A stretch of DNA of 64,000 bases from Streptomyces abyssomicinicus (lineage in GTDB: Bacteria > Actinomycetota > Actinomycetes > Streptomycetales > Streptomycetaceae). The stretch covers positions 673,516 to 737,515 of the forward strand of contig NZ_BBZI01000008.1 in NCBI RefSeq assembly GCF_008974245.1, read 5' to 3'. Below the pieces are notes generated by a model. That model was not told where the DNA came from. It saw only the letters and a list, made by a program, of their open reading frames with translations, and did not search any database. Numbering within the stretch: the stretch's first letter is position 1; every line of letters starts with the position of its first letter. Made by a program: the position numbers and the translations under genes. Below, piece after piece: positions 15,436-23,800 of the stretch.

Positions 15436-18400
15436 GTGTCCGCCCCGCACGACAGCACAGAGCACGACGGCACGCGGCGCGCGGGCCCCCGGCACGAAGG
15501 CCCACGGCGCGGCGAAGGACCACGGCGGGAAGGACCACCGCGCGAAGGACCACGGCCCGAAGGACCACTGCAGGAGCGCGCGCTGCGGGAGGACCCGCGG
15601 GGCGGTGCCGCGCCCGACATCAGCGTCGTCGTCATCGTCTACAACGACGAGCGGCGCCTGCCGGCCGCCGTGCGGTCCGTCCTCGGGCAGACGCTGCGCA
15701 ACGTCGAGGTGGTCATCGCCGACGACCACTCCACCGACGGCTCCTTCGAGGTCGCCCGCCGGCTGGAGGCGGAGTCCGACCGGGTGCGGGCCATCCGGCT
15801 GCCGGAGAACAGCGGAGGCTGCGGGGAGCCCCGCAACCAGGGCGTCGCGGTGGCCCGCGGCCGCTACGTGATGTTCCTGGACAGCGACGACACCCTCGAG
15901 CCCAACGCCTGCCGGAACATGCTGGAGGCCGCCGAGAGCACCGGCGCCGACCTGGTCTCCGGCCTCTGCCTGCGGGTGCACGTCGACAGCCGGTGGGGCA
16001 CGACGTCGAAGTGGTACCCGTGGTTGTACCGGCGCACCCGGACCCTCGAGTCGATCGCCGAACTCCCGGACCTGCTGGTCTTCGACACCCTGTCGACCAA
16101 CAAGTGCTACCGCCGCGCGTGGCTCGTCGAGCGCGGGCTTACCTTCCCCCGCGGCATCCACTACGAGGACCTGCTCTTCTCGGCCCGCGCGTACCTGGCC
16201 GCCTCCCGCATCACCCTGATCCCCGACACGGTCTACCACTGGAACGTCGTGCGGAAGGCCGAGGCCAAGTCGATCAGCAACCGGCGGCACGAGATCAACA
16301 ACTTCGCCGACCGGCTGGAGATCCACCGCCGGATCGACCGCATCCTGGCCGCCGGGGGCCACGACGCGCTGAAACTGCACAAGGACCGCAAGTTCCTCAA
16401 GCACGACCTCGTCCTCTACCTGCGCGAGCTCCCCTTCCTCGACGACGACTACCGGCGCCGCTTCGCCGGGATGGCGAACGGCTACCTCCGGGAGTTCCCC
16501 GAGGAGGCGTACGAGGAGCTGTCGCCCGTCCACCGGCTGTGCGCCTACCTCCTGCTGCGCGAGGACTGGGAGCACCTCATGCAGGCCGTCGACACCCTGA
16601 TCAACAAGGACAAGGTGTCCAGTCCGCTGGCCGAGCGGGACGGCCGCGTGTACTGGTGCGAGGAGCACCTCGACGACCCGCTGGGCCGCGCCGTCCTCGA
16701 CGTCACCGGCCTCGGGTACCACCAGCGGCCGCTCTCCCGGCTCTTCCTGCGCAACGCGGTCACCGGCTACGCCGGGTCGCCCGGGGGCGTCACCCTGTCG
16801 GGCGCCGTGGTCAATCCCCTGGGGGCGATCCGCCCCGGCGCCCGGCTCACGGCGGAGCTGGAGTTCAGGGCGCGCCGCCGGAGCCTGCGGTCCTTCCGGT
16901 TCCCGGTGCGCACGGTGCGCCACGCGGGACCGTCGGTCGTCTGGGAGGCCACCGTGCCGCTGGCCCGGAAGCTGCGGCCGGTGGGCGTCCTCGACGACGT
17001 CTGGGACGTGCGGATGCACCTCACCGTGGACGGCGAGCGCACCACCAGCCGGCTCACCGTCGGCGGGACGGACCTCGAGGGGCCGGGCGCCGACGCGGTC
17101 CGGGTGCGGCCGGTACTCAGCCGGCTGGCGGCCGACCGGCTCGAGCCGCGCGCCTCCTCCCACGGCCATCTGGCGTTCCACCTGGTCCAGCGCGGCGCGC
17201 TCTCCCGGCGCGCCGTCGGCGTGCTGCGGCACCACCTCGAGAGCCCGCCGACCCGCCTCACCAAGAAGGCCCTGCGCACGGCCCTCGCGCTGCGCAAGGA
17301 GCTGGTCTCCGGACGCCGCAAGATCGAGGCGTACCACCGGATGATCCGCCTGCTGCCCGTCCGCAGGGGCACGGTCGTCTTCGAGAGCCACCTCGGCAGG
17401 CAGTACAGCGACAGCCCACGAGCCGTCCACGAGGAGCTGCGCCGCCGGAACATCCCCGTGCGGGCCGTCTGGTCGTACGCCGGGGCCGTCCCGACGGGCT
17501 TCCCCGAGGACGCCGAGCTGGTGCGCCGCTGGTCCTGGCGGTACATCGCGGAACTGGCGCGGGCGGAGTTCTGGATCGACAACCAGGGGTTCCCGCTGAA
17601 GCTGGCGAAGCGCCCGGAGACCACCTACATCCAGACCTGGCACGGCTCCGCGCTGAAGCGGATGGGGTTCGACACGCCGCAGATGCGGGTCCTGCCGGAG
17701 CGGGAGCGTCTCGCCTACCAGCGGGCCGTCGACCGCTTCGACCACTTCGTGGTCCGCGGCCGGCACGACGAGCTCACCCTCGCCCGGGCCTACCGGATCC
17801 CGCCGGAGAAGCTGCTGCGCACCGGCTACCCGCGCAACGACGCCCTGGTGCGGGCACGGGAGTCGGGTGTGCCCGATCCGGCGGCCGAGGAGCTGGCGGA
17901 GCGGCTGGGCGTCCGCCGGGACCTGCCGGTGGTGCTGTACGCGCCCACCTTCCGCGCCCGGGAGGGCGGCGGGGTCGAGGACTTCGCCTTCCCCTTCGAC
18001 ATCGACGAGTTCGCCGGCCGGTTCGGCGACGAGCTCACGCTGCTGGTCCGCACCCACTACCTCAACGGCGTCACGCTGCCCCCGTCGGTGGCCGGCCGCG
18101 TGGTCGACGTGAGCGGGGAGCCGGACATCACCCCCGTCCTGCTGCTGGCGGACGTGCTCGTCACCGACTACTCGTCGGTGATGTTCGACTACGCGCTCCT
18201 GCAGCGGCCGATGGTGTTCTTCACCTACGACTGGGACGACTACGTCCACAACGGCCGGGGCACCTACTTCGACCTGTCGGAGGAGGCCCCCGGCCCCGTC
18301 GTGCACACGGCGGAGGAACTGTTCGAGGCCCTCTCGGACCTGGACCGGCTCGACGGCCACAAGGCGCGGCTGAAGGAGTTCACGACCCGGTACGGCGAGT

Positions 18401-18468
18401 ACGACCAGGGCGACGCCGCCGCGCGGATCGTCGACCGCTTCTTCGGCGCCCGGGGTGGTGACCGGTGA
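15436..18468 (+). CDS. GT2 glycosyltransferase fused to a TagF-like transferase domain
   Basis: 1010 residues. The first 55 are an Arg/Glu/Gly/Pro repeat. Residues about 60-290 are a GT-A family 2 glycosyltransferase (ISVVVIVYNDERRLPAAVRS, IADDHSTDGS, MFLDSDDTLEP). A middle region of about 300 residues is unassigned. From about 620 to the end is a CDP-glycerol glycerophosphotransferase-like domain (TWHGSALKRMG, TGYPRNDALV, VLYAPTFRAREGG, LLVRTHYLNG, VTDYSSVMFDYALLQRPMVF). Such fusions are common in actinobacterial wall-polymer clusters and probably add both a sugar and a polyol-phosphate. The GTG at 15436 has GGAGGT about 8 nt upstream. The stop overlaps the next start (GTGA), so translation is coupled. 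Confidence 0.88.
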   Translation: MSAPHDSTEHDGTRRAGPRHEGPRRGEGPRREGPPREGPRPEGPLQERALREDPRGGAAPDISVVVIVYNDERRLPAAVRSVLGQTLRNVEVVIADDHSTDGSFEVARRLEAESDRVRAIRLPENSGGCGEPRNQGVAVARGRYVMFLDSDDTLEPNACRNMLEAAESTGADLVSGLCLRVHVDSRWGTTSKWYPWLYRRTRTLESIAELPDLLVFDTLSTNKCYRRAWLVERGLTFPRGIHYEDLLFSARAYLAASRITLIPDTVYHWNVVRKAEAKSISNRRHEINNFADRLEIHRRIDRILAAGGHDALKLHKDRKFLKHDLVLYLRELPFLDDDYRRRFAGMANGYLREFPEEAYEELSPVHRLCAYLLLREDWEHLMQAVDTLINKDKVSSPLAERDGRVYWCEEHLDDPLGRAVLDVTGLGYHQRPLSRLFLRNAVTGYAGSPGGVTLSGAVVNPLGAIRPGARLTAELEFRARRRSLRSFRFPVRTVRHAGPSVVWEATVPLARKLRPVGVLDDVWDVRMHLTVDGERTTSRLTVGGTDLEGPGADAVRVRPVLSRLAADRLEPRASSHGHLAFHLVQRGALSRRAVGVLRHHLESPPTRLTKKALRTALALRKELVSGRRKIEAYHRMIRLLPVRRGTVVFESHLGRQYSDSPRAVHEELRRRNIPVRAVWSYAGAVPTGFPEDAELVRRWSWRYIAELARAEFWIDNQGFPLKLAKRPETTYIQTWHGSALKRMGFDTPQMRVLPERERLAYQRAVDRFDHFVVRGRHDELTLARAYRIPPEKLLRTGYPRNDALVRARESGVPDPAAEELAERLGVRRDLPVVLYAPTFRAREGGGVEDFAFPFDIDEFAGRFGDELTLLVRTHYLNGVTLPPSVAGRVVDVSGEPDITPVLLLADVLVTDYSSVMFDYALLQRPMVFFTYDWDDYVHNGRGTYFDLSEEAPGPVVHTAEELFEALSDLDRLDGHKARLKEFTTRYGEYDQGDAAARIVDRFFGARGGDR
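15496..15568 (+). repeat. 15-bp tandem repeat coding the Arg-Glu-Gly-Pro head of the fusion transferase
   Basis: GAAGGACCAC recurs at 15514, 15529, 15544 and 15559, exactly every 15 bp, with a degenerate earlier copy at 15496. The array codes for repeats of the type REGPR. Because the period is a multiple of three, copy changes would alter length without breaking the frame. Confidence 0.85.
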
Positions 18469-19637
18469 CCCGGCCCGACGGCGGCGGCGGCCGTACCGCG
18501 CGCGACATCGTCCTCGTGGGAAACGAGGTCGACGAACTGGGCGGCGTGGGCCGCTGGCAGATCCTCATGGCGCGGCTGTTCGCCGCACGCGGTCACCGGG
18601 TGACGGTGGTGGGCGTCGCACCGGCCGACTCGCCGTTCGGCCTCGGCGAGGACCCGCCCTTCCGGACCCTCACCCTCCACGACACGCGTCCGGCCGGGCG
18701 CCGCCCGGTCCGCGGGCTGCGGGAGCGGGTCGACCCGGTGGCCCGCCACCGGGAGGCGGTGCGCGAACGCGGGAGGCGTGAGGCGGCCGAACGGCTGTCG
18801 GCCGTCCTCCGCGCGGCCCGGCCCGGCGCCGTGGTCATCGTCACGCAGGTGTGGGCCATGGAGTGGGTCGCCCTGGCGGACACCGCGGGCCACACCGTGA
18901 TCGGCATGAGCCACGAGTCGTTCAGGACCTCGCGTGCCTCCTCCCGCTTCGCGCGCGTCAAGCGGTACTACAAGGACGTCGACCGGCTGCTGGTGCTCAC
19001 CCGTGAGGACGCCGACCTGTGGATCGGGGAGGGCCTCAACCATGTGGGATTCCTGCCGAACCCGGTCCCCCTGGAGCCGGGCGCCCCCTCCCCCCGCACC
19101 GCGAAGGTGGTCGCCTGCGTCGGCCGCCTCGGCCACGAGAAGGGCGTCGACCTGCTGCTCGACACCTGGGCCGAGGTCTCCCCACGGCACCCGGGGTGGC
19201 TCCTGCGCGTCCACGGCTCCGGGCCGGACGAGGCGGCGCTGCGGCGGCGGTGCACCGAGCTGGGCCTGGACGGCTCGGTGGAGTGGGCGGGACGGACCGA
19301 GGACGTCGCGGGCGCGCTGCGCCGGTCGTCGGTGTTCGTGCTGTCCTCCCGCGGCGAGGGGTTCCCGCTGTCCCTGCTGGAGGCGATGTCCTGCGCCGTG
19401 CCCTGTGTCGCCTTCGACTGCGCGCCCGGCGTGCGGGAGATCGTCCGTCACGAGGAGGACGGCCTGCTGGCCCGCCCCGGTGACACCGCGGAACTGGCCC
19501 GCCACCTCGGCCGCCTGCTGGAGGACGCCGATCTGCGCAACCGGATGGGCGACCGGGCGTACCGCAACGTCCGGCGGTTCGCCCCGGAGACCGTCATCGA
19601 CCGGTGGGAGAACCTCTTCGCCCTCCTCGACCGCTGA
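18465..19637 (+). CDS. GT4-family glycosyltransferase
   Basis: 390 residues with the GT-B plan. The N-terminal domain begins DIVLVGNEVDELGGVGRWQI. The donor domain has VACVGRLGHEKGVDLLLDTW, LRVHGSGPDE, VEWAGRTEDV and the E-x7-E motif in RGEGFPLSLLEAM. Family 4 enzymes retain the anomeric configuration and use UDP or GDP sugars. It overlaps the upstream fusion gene by 4 bp (GTGA), so both act in the same pathway, probably glycosylating a wall polymer; sugar and acceptor are unknown. It is the last plus-strand gene before a long repeat-rich spacer. Confidence 0.9.
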   Translation: MTRPDGGGGRTARDIVLVGNEVDELGGVGRWQILMARLFAARGHRVTVVGVAPADSPFGLGEDPPFRTLTLHDTRPAGRRPVRGLRERVDPVARHREAVRERGRREAAERLSAVLRAARPGAVVIVTQVWAMEWVALADTAGHTVIGMSHESFRTSRASSRFARVKRYYKDVDRLLVLTREDADLWIGEGLNHVGFLPNPVPLEPGAPSPRTAKVVACVGRLGHEKGVDLLLDTWAEVSPRHPGWLLRVHGSGPDEAALRRRCTELGLDGSVEWAGRTEDVAGALRRSSVFVLSSRGEGFPLSLLEAMSCAVPCVAFDCAPGVREIVRHEEDGLLARPGDTAELARHLGRLLEDADLRNRMGDRAYRNVRRFAPETVIDRWENLFALLDR

Positions 19638-19698
19638 CCTCCACCGGCCGGCACCGCCGTCTCCGGACCGGACCCGACTCCGGCCGGGCCCGCGCGCC

Positions 19699-20129
19699 CC
19701 CGGACCTGCGGGACCCGGACGAAACCCGCGCCTCCCCGACCGGGCCCCCGGCCTCCGGACGACCCCGCCCGGACGGCAAGCGGTCCAAGGCGGGCGCGCG
19801 ACCCCTGCGCTCCACCCCGGCCGCCCACGCCTCGCGGGGTCCCCCGAACCTGCAAGCCCCGGACAAAACCCCGCCTCCCCGACCGGGCCCCCGGCCTCCG
19901 GACGACCCCGCCCGGACGGCAAGCGGTCCAAGGCGGGCGGGCAACCCCCGTGCTCCACCCCGGCCGCCCACGCCTCGCGGGGTCCCCCGAACCTGCAAGC
20001 CCCGAACGAAACCCCGCCTCCCCGACCGGGCCCCCGGGCTCCGGGCGACCCCGCCCGGACGGCGAGCGGCCCAAGGCGGGCGGGCGACCCTCGCGCTCCA
20101 CCCCGGCCGCCCACGCCTCGCGGGGTCCG
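19699..20129. repeat. 143-bp tandem repeat, three copies, non-coding
   Basis: Units begin at 19731, 19874 and 20017 (each starting CCTCCCCGACCGGG), exactly 143 bp apart. The first two are nearly identical, the third diverges more and breaks off near 20129, and a partial unit precedes the first. The period leaves remainder 2 on division by 3, so no single reading frame repeats through the array; the open frames seen here reflect only a lack of AT. It lies right after the glycosyltransferase operon, before the rne terminator. Confidence 0.9.
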
Positions 20130-20728
20130 CGACACGGTCAGGTGGCTCGGCGTGCGCCGCGCCCTTCACCCGCTTCGTCCGCCGTCTCCCGGCACACGCC
20201 ACCTCCCCCGGACCGGGCGCTCGCCTCAGGGACGGCCCTCGCGGCCCCGGGCCGGACCCCCGGGCTCGGCACGGCGGCCCCGCATCCCCGTCCGGCCCCC
20301 AGGCTCAGGACGACACCCCGCAGCTCAGGGGCCGGGCGCTCGCCCAGGCGAGCCCTCCTGGCCCCGTACCGAGCATGCCGGGCCCCGGGCTCGGCTCCGC
20401 ACCCCGCATCCCTGACCGGGCTCGAGGTCAGGACTACACCCCGCGCAGGAGCCCTCGCGGCCCCGGGCCCCTGGGCTCAGGACGGTCCCCGCGGCCCCGG
20501 ACCGGGCCACAGGCTCCGGGCAGGACCCCCGTTTGCCCCGGACCCGCCCGCGGGGTCCGGACGGGGCTCCTGGGTGGGACGAGCCGCCCCGCACCTGCCC
20601 CTTCGGGCGGGACGCGTCACCCGGACCGGACAACGAGCCGGGTGGCCCGCCACCCCGAGACAAGCCCGTGAGCCACACCCTCCCACCCCGGGCGGGGTCC
20701 TCTCCCCGGGCGAGGCGCCCGGACGAGA
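20130..20728. other. Gene-free GC-rich spacer downstream of rne
   Basis: About 600 nt between the tandem repeat and the rne terminator. It contains scattered imperfect repeats (variants of CCCCGGGCTCGG, CTCAGGAC and GCGGCCCCGGG) but no frame with convincing codon bias, ribosome site or family similarity on either strand. I see no promoter or RNA gene in it. Confidence 0.6.
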
Positions 20729-20780
20729 AGGAGCCCGCCGGTTCCGGTCCCCTTCGGGGGGCCGGAACCGGCGGGCTCCT
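20729..20780 (-). terminator. Strong terminator of the RNase E/G gene
   Basis: Perfect 19-bp arms (20729-20747 and 20762-20780; GGAGCCCGCCGGTTCCGG type) with an inner CCCC-TTC-GGGG stem, 20 nt after the stop codon. This very stable hairpin ends minus-strand transcription before the repeat-rich spacer. Confidence 0.88.
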
Positions 20781-20800
20781 CGGCGGGCGGTGCCGCTCGG

Positions 20801-23800
20801 TCAGTCCTCCGTGGTGGCGGTGACCGAGGACGGCGCCTGCTGCTCGGCGGCAGCGGTCTTCTTCGCCGTCTTCTTGGCGGCGGCCTTCTTCGTCGTGGCC
20901 TTCTTGGCCGTCGACTTGGCAGCCGTCGCCTTCTTGGCGGCGGTCTTCTTCGCCGGGGCCGCCTTCTTGGCCGCCGTCTTCTTGACCGCGGCCTTCTTGG
21001 CCGTCTTGCGAGCCGGCTTGGCCTCGACCTGAGCGGCCTCAGCAGGCTCTGCGGCACCGGCGGCCTCGGCGGCCTCCGGGCTGTCCGGGCCGGCGGCCGG
21101 CAGGACCACCACGGCGGCCTCGGCCGGGGCCGTCGGCGCCGTCGCCTTGCGGACCGCGCGGCGACGCGGACGCGCCGGGGGCGCGGCCTCGGCCACCGGT
21201 TCGGCAGCCGGCTCGGCCACGGGCTCCGCTGCCGGCTCCGCGGCGGCGGGCTCCGTCTCGGCGGCGGGCGCCGGCTCCACCACGGTCACCGCCGCCTCCT
21301 CGGCGGCCGCGGGGGCACCGGCGGGCGCCGAGACCCGGCGGGTGGCACGGCGGCGGCCCCGCTTGGGCGCCTCCTCCGCGACCGGCTCGCCCGCCTCGGC
21401 GGTCTCGGCGGTCGCGGAGGGGACCACCGGGTCCTCCACGGCGACCGGCTCGGCCTGCGCCTCGGCGACGGACTCCGCCACCACCGGACGCGCGGCCTCC
21501 TCGGCGGCCGTCACCTCCTGCGCGGTCGGCGCGGCCTGCTCGGCGGCAGCGGCACGGGCGTCCTCGGCGGCCTGCTCGGCCCGGCGTCGGCTACGCGCCT
21601 GCGCCTTGGTCTCCCGCGGCTCCCTGACCTCGAACGCCTCGCCGTCCTCACCGCGCGGCGCACCGGCCGGGGCGGTGGCGCGGCGACCGGTGCGACGGCG
21701 TCCACGGCGACCGGCCGCGGCCTCCGCCTCGGCGACGCTGCTGTACAGCTCCTCGTCGGCCGCGAAGTCCGGGGCGGGCAGCGCGATCGGCTCCTCCGTG
21801 GACTCCGTGACGGTGGACGCCTCGCGCTCGAGCTCGGCCTCCTCCTCGGCGGACGGCGCCTCGGCGACCAGGGCGGACGGCTCGTGCTCGTGGGGCTGCT
21901 CCTGCTGCCCGTCCCGCGCACCGCCGCGCTTCTTCTTCTTGCCACCGCCGCCGGCGAAGGCCGGCTGGTCCAGGTGCACTACCAGACCGCGGCCGTTGCA
22001 GTGGACGCAGGTCTCGGAGAAGGACTCCAGCAGGCCCTGGCCGACCCGCTTGCGGGTCATCTGGACCAGGCCGAGCGAGGTGACCTCGGCGACCTGGTGC
22101 TTGGTCCGGTCCCGGCCCAGGCACTCCAGCAGACGCCGCAGCACGAGGTCCCGGTTGGACTCCAGCACCATGTCGATGAAGTCGATGACGATGATGCCGC
22201 CGAGGTCACGCAGCCGCAGCTGGCGGACGATCTCCTCGGCCGCCTCCAGGTTGTTGCGGGTGACGGTCTCCTCGAGGTTGCCGCCCTGACCGGTGAACTT
22301 GCCGGTGTTGACGTCGACGACGATCATCGCCTCGGTCCGGTCGATCACCAGCGAGCCACCGCTGGGCAGCCAGACCTTGCGGTCCAGCGCTTTGGCGAGC
22401 TGCTCGTCGATCCGGTACGTGGCGAACACGTCGACCTCGGAGGTCCACCGCTGGAGGCGGTCCGCCAGGTCCGGCGCGACGCCCGCGACGTAGCCGTGGA
22501 TGGTGCGCCAGGCCTCGTCACCGCTGACGACGACCTTGGTGAAGTCCTCGTTGAAGATGTCGCGGACGACCCGGACCGTCATGTCCGGCTCACCGTAGAG
22601 CAGCGTCGGCGCGTTGCCCTTCTTCGCCTTCTGCTGGATCTCCTCCCACTGCGCCTGCAGACGCTCGACGTCGCGGCGCAGCTCGTCCTCGCTGGCGCCC
22701 TCGGCGGCGGTGCGCACGATGACGCCGGCGTCCTCGGGAACGATCTTCTTGAGGATGGTCTTCAGCCGGGCGCGCTCGGTGTCGGGCAGCTTGCGGCTGA
22801 TGCCGGTCATCGACCCCTCGGGGACGTAGACCAGGTAGCGGCCGGGCAGCGAGACCTGGCTGGTCAGGCGGGCGCCCTTGTGGCCGATCGGGTCCTTGGT
22901 GACCTGGACCAGGACGGACTGGCCGGACTTCAGCGCGGTCTCGATGCGGCGCGGCCCGTGGGCCATGCCGAGCGCCTCGAAGTTGACCTCGCCGGCGTAG
23001 AGCACCGCGTTGCGGCCCTTGCCGATGTCGATGAAGGCGGCCTCCATCGACGGCAGGACGTTCTGCACCTTGCCGAGGTAGACGTTGCCGACGTAGGAGG
23101 TCGACTGCTCCTTGTTGACGTAGTGCTCGACGAGGATGTTGTCCTCGAGCACGCCGATCTGGGTGCGGTCGCCGTGCTGGCGGACCACCATCACGCGCTC
23201 GACGGCCTCACGGCGGGCCAGGAACTCGGCCTCGGTGATGATCGGCACGCGGCGGCGGCCCTGCTCGCGGCCCTCGCGGCGGCGCTGCTTCTTGGCCTCC
23301 AGACGGGTGGAGCCCTTGATGGACTGCACCTCGTCGGCGGCGTCGCCGGAGCGCTCCTCCTTCTTGCGGGGCTCGCGGACCTTGACGACGGTGCGCTCCG
23401 GGTCGTCCTGCGACGACTCGGCCTCGCCGGCCGTGTCACCGGCGCGGCGACGGCGACGACGGCGACGGCGGGAGCTGCTGGAGCCGCCGGACTGCTCGCG
23501 GCCCTCCTCGGCCTCGCGCGCGTCCTCGTCGGTGTCCTCGGCCTCCTCGGCGTCGGAGACGTCCTCGGCGATCTGCTCCGCGGTGTCCTCGGCGTCCTGC
23601 TCCGCCTGCTCGGCGGCGGTCTCCTCGGCCTCTGCCTCATCGGCGGACTCGACGTCGCCGGCCTCGCCGCGACGGCGACGGCGGCCGCCCCTGCGGCGAC
23701 GACGGCGGGAGCCGGTCTCCTCGAAGTCGCCCTGGTCGGCGCGGTCGCCCTGGTCCGCCTCGTCGGCGGCCTCGTCGGCGGCCTCGGCCTCGGGCTCCGC

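Noticed and set aside
14233..18360. 1375-codon minus-strand open frame opposite the GT2-TagF gene and galE
   Set aside because: Long but an artefact of very high GC; the plus-strand fusion protein and minus-strand galE in other frames carry conserved catalytic motifs.
19699..20129. Tandem repeat considered as a CRISPR array
   Set aside because: The units are 143 bp, directly abutting and without unique spacers; no cas gene is in the window.
19594..20671. Open frames of 200-490 codons over the tandem-repeat spacer on both strands
   Set aside because: The 143-bp period shifts frame at every copy, all frames are open, and none has codon bias or a ribosome site.
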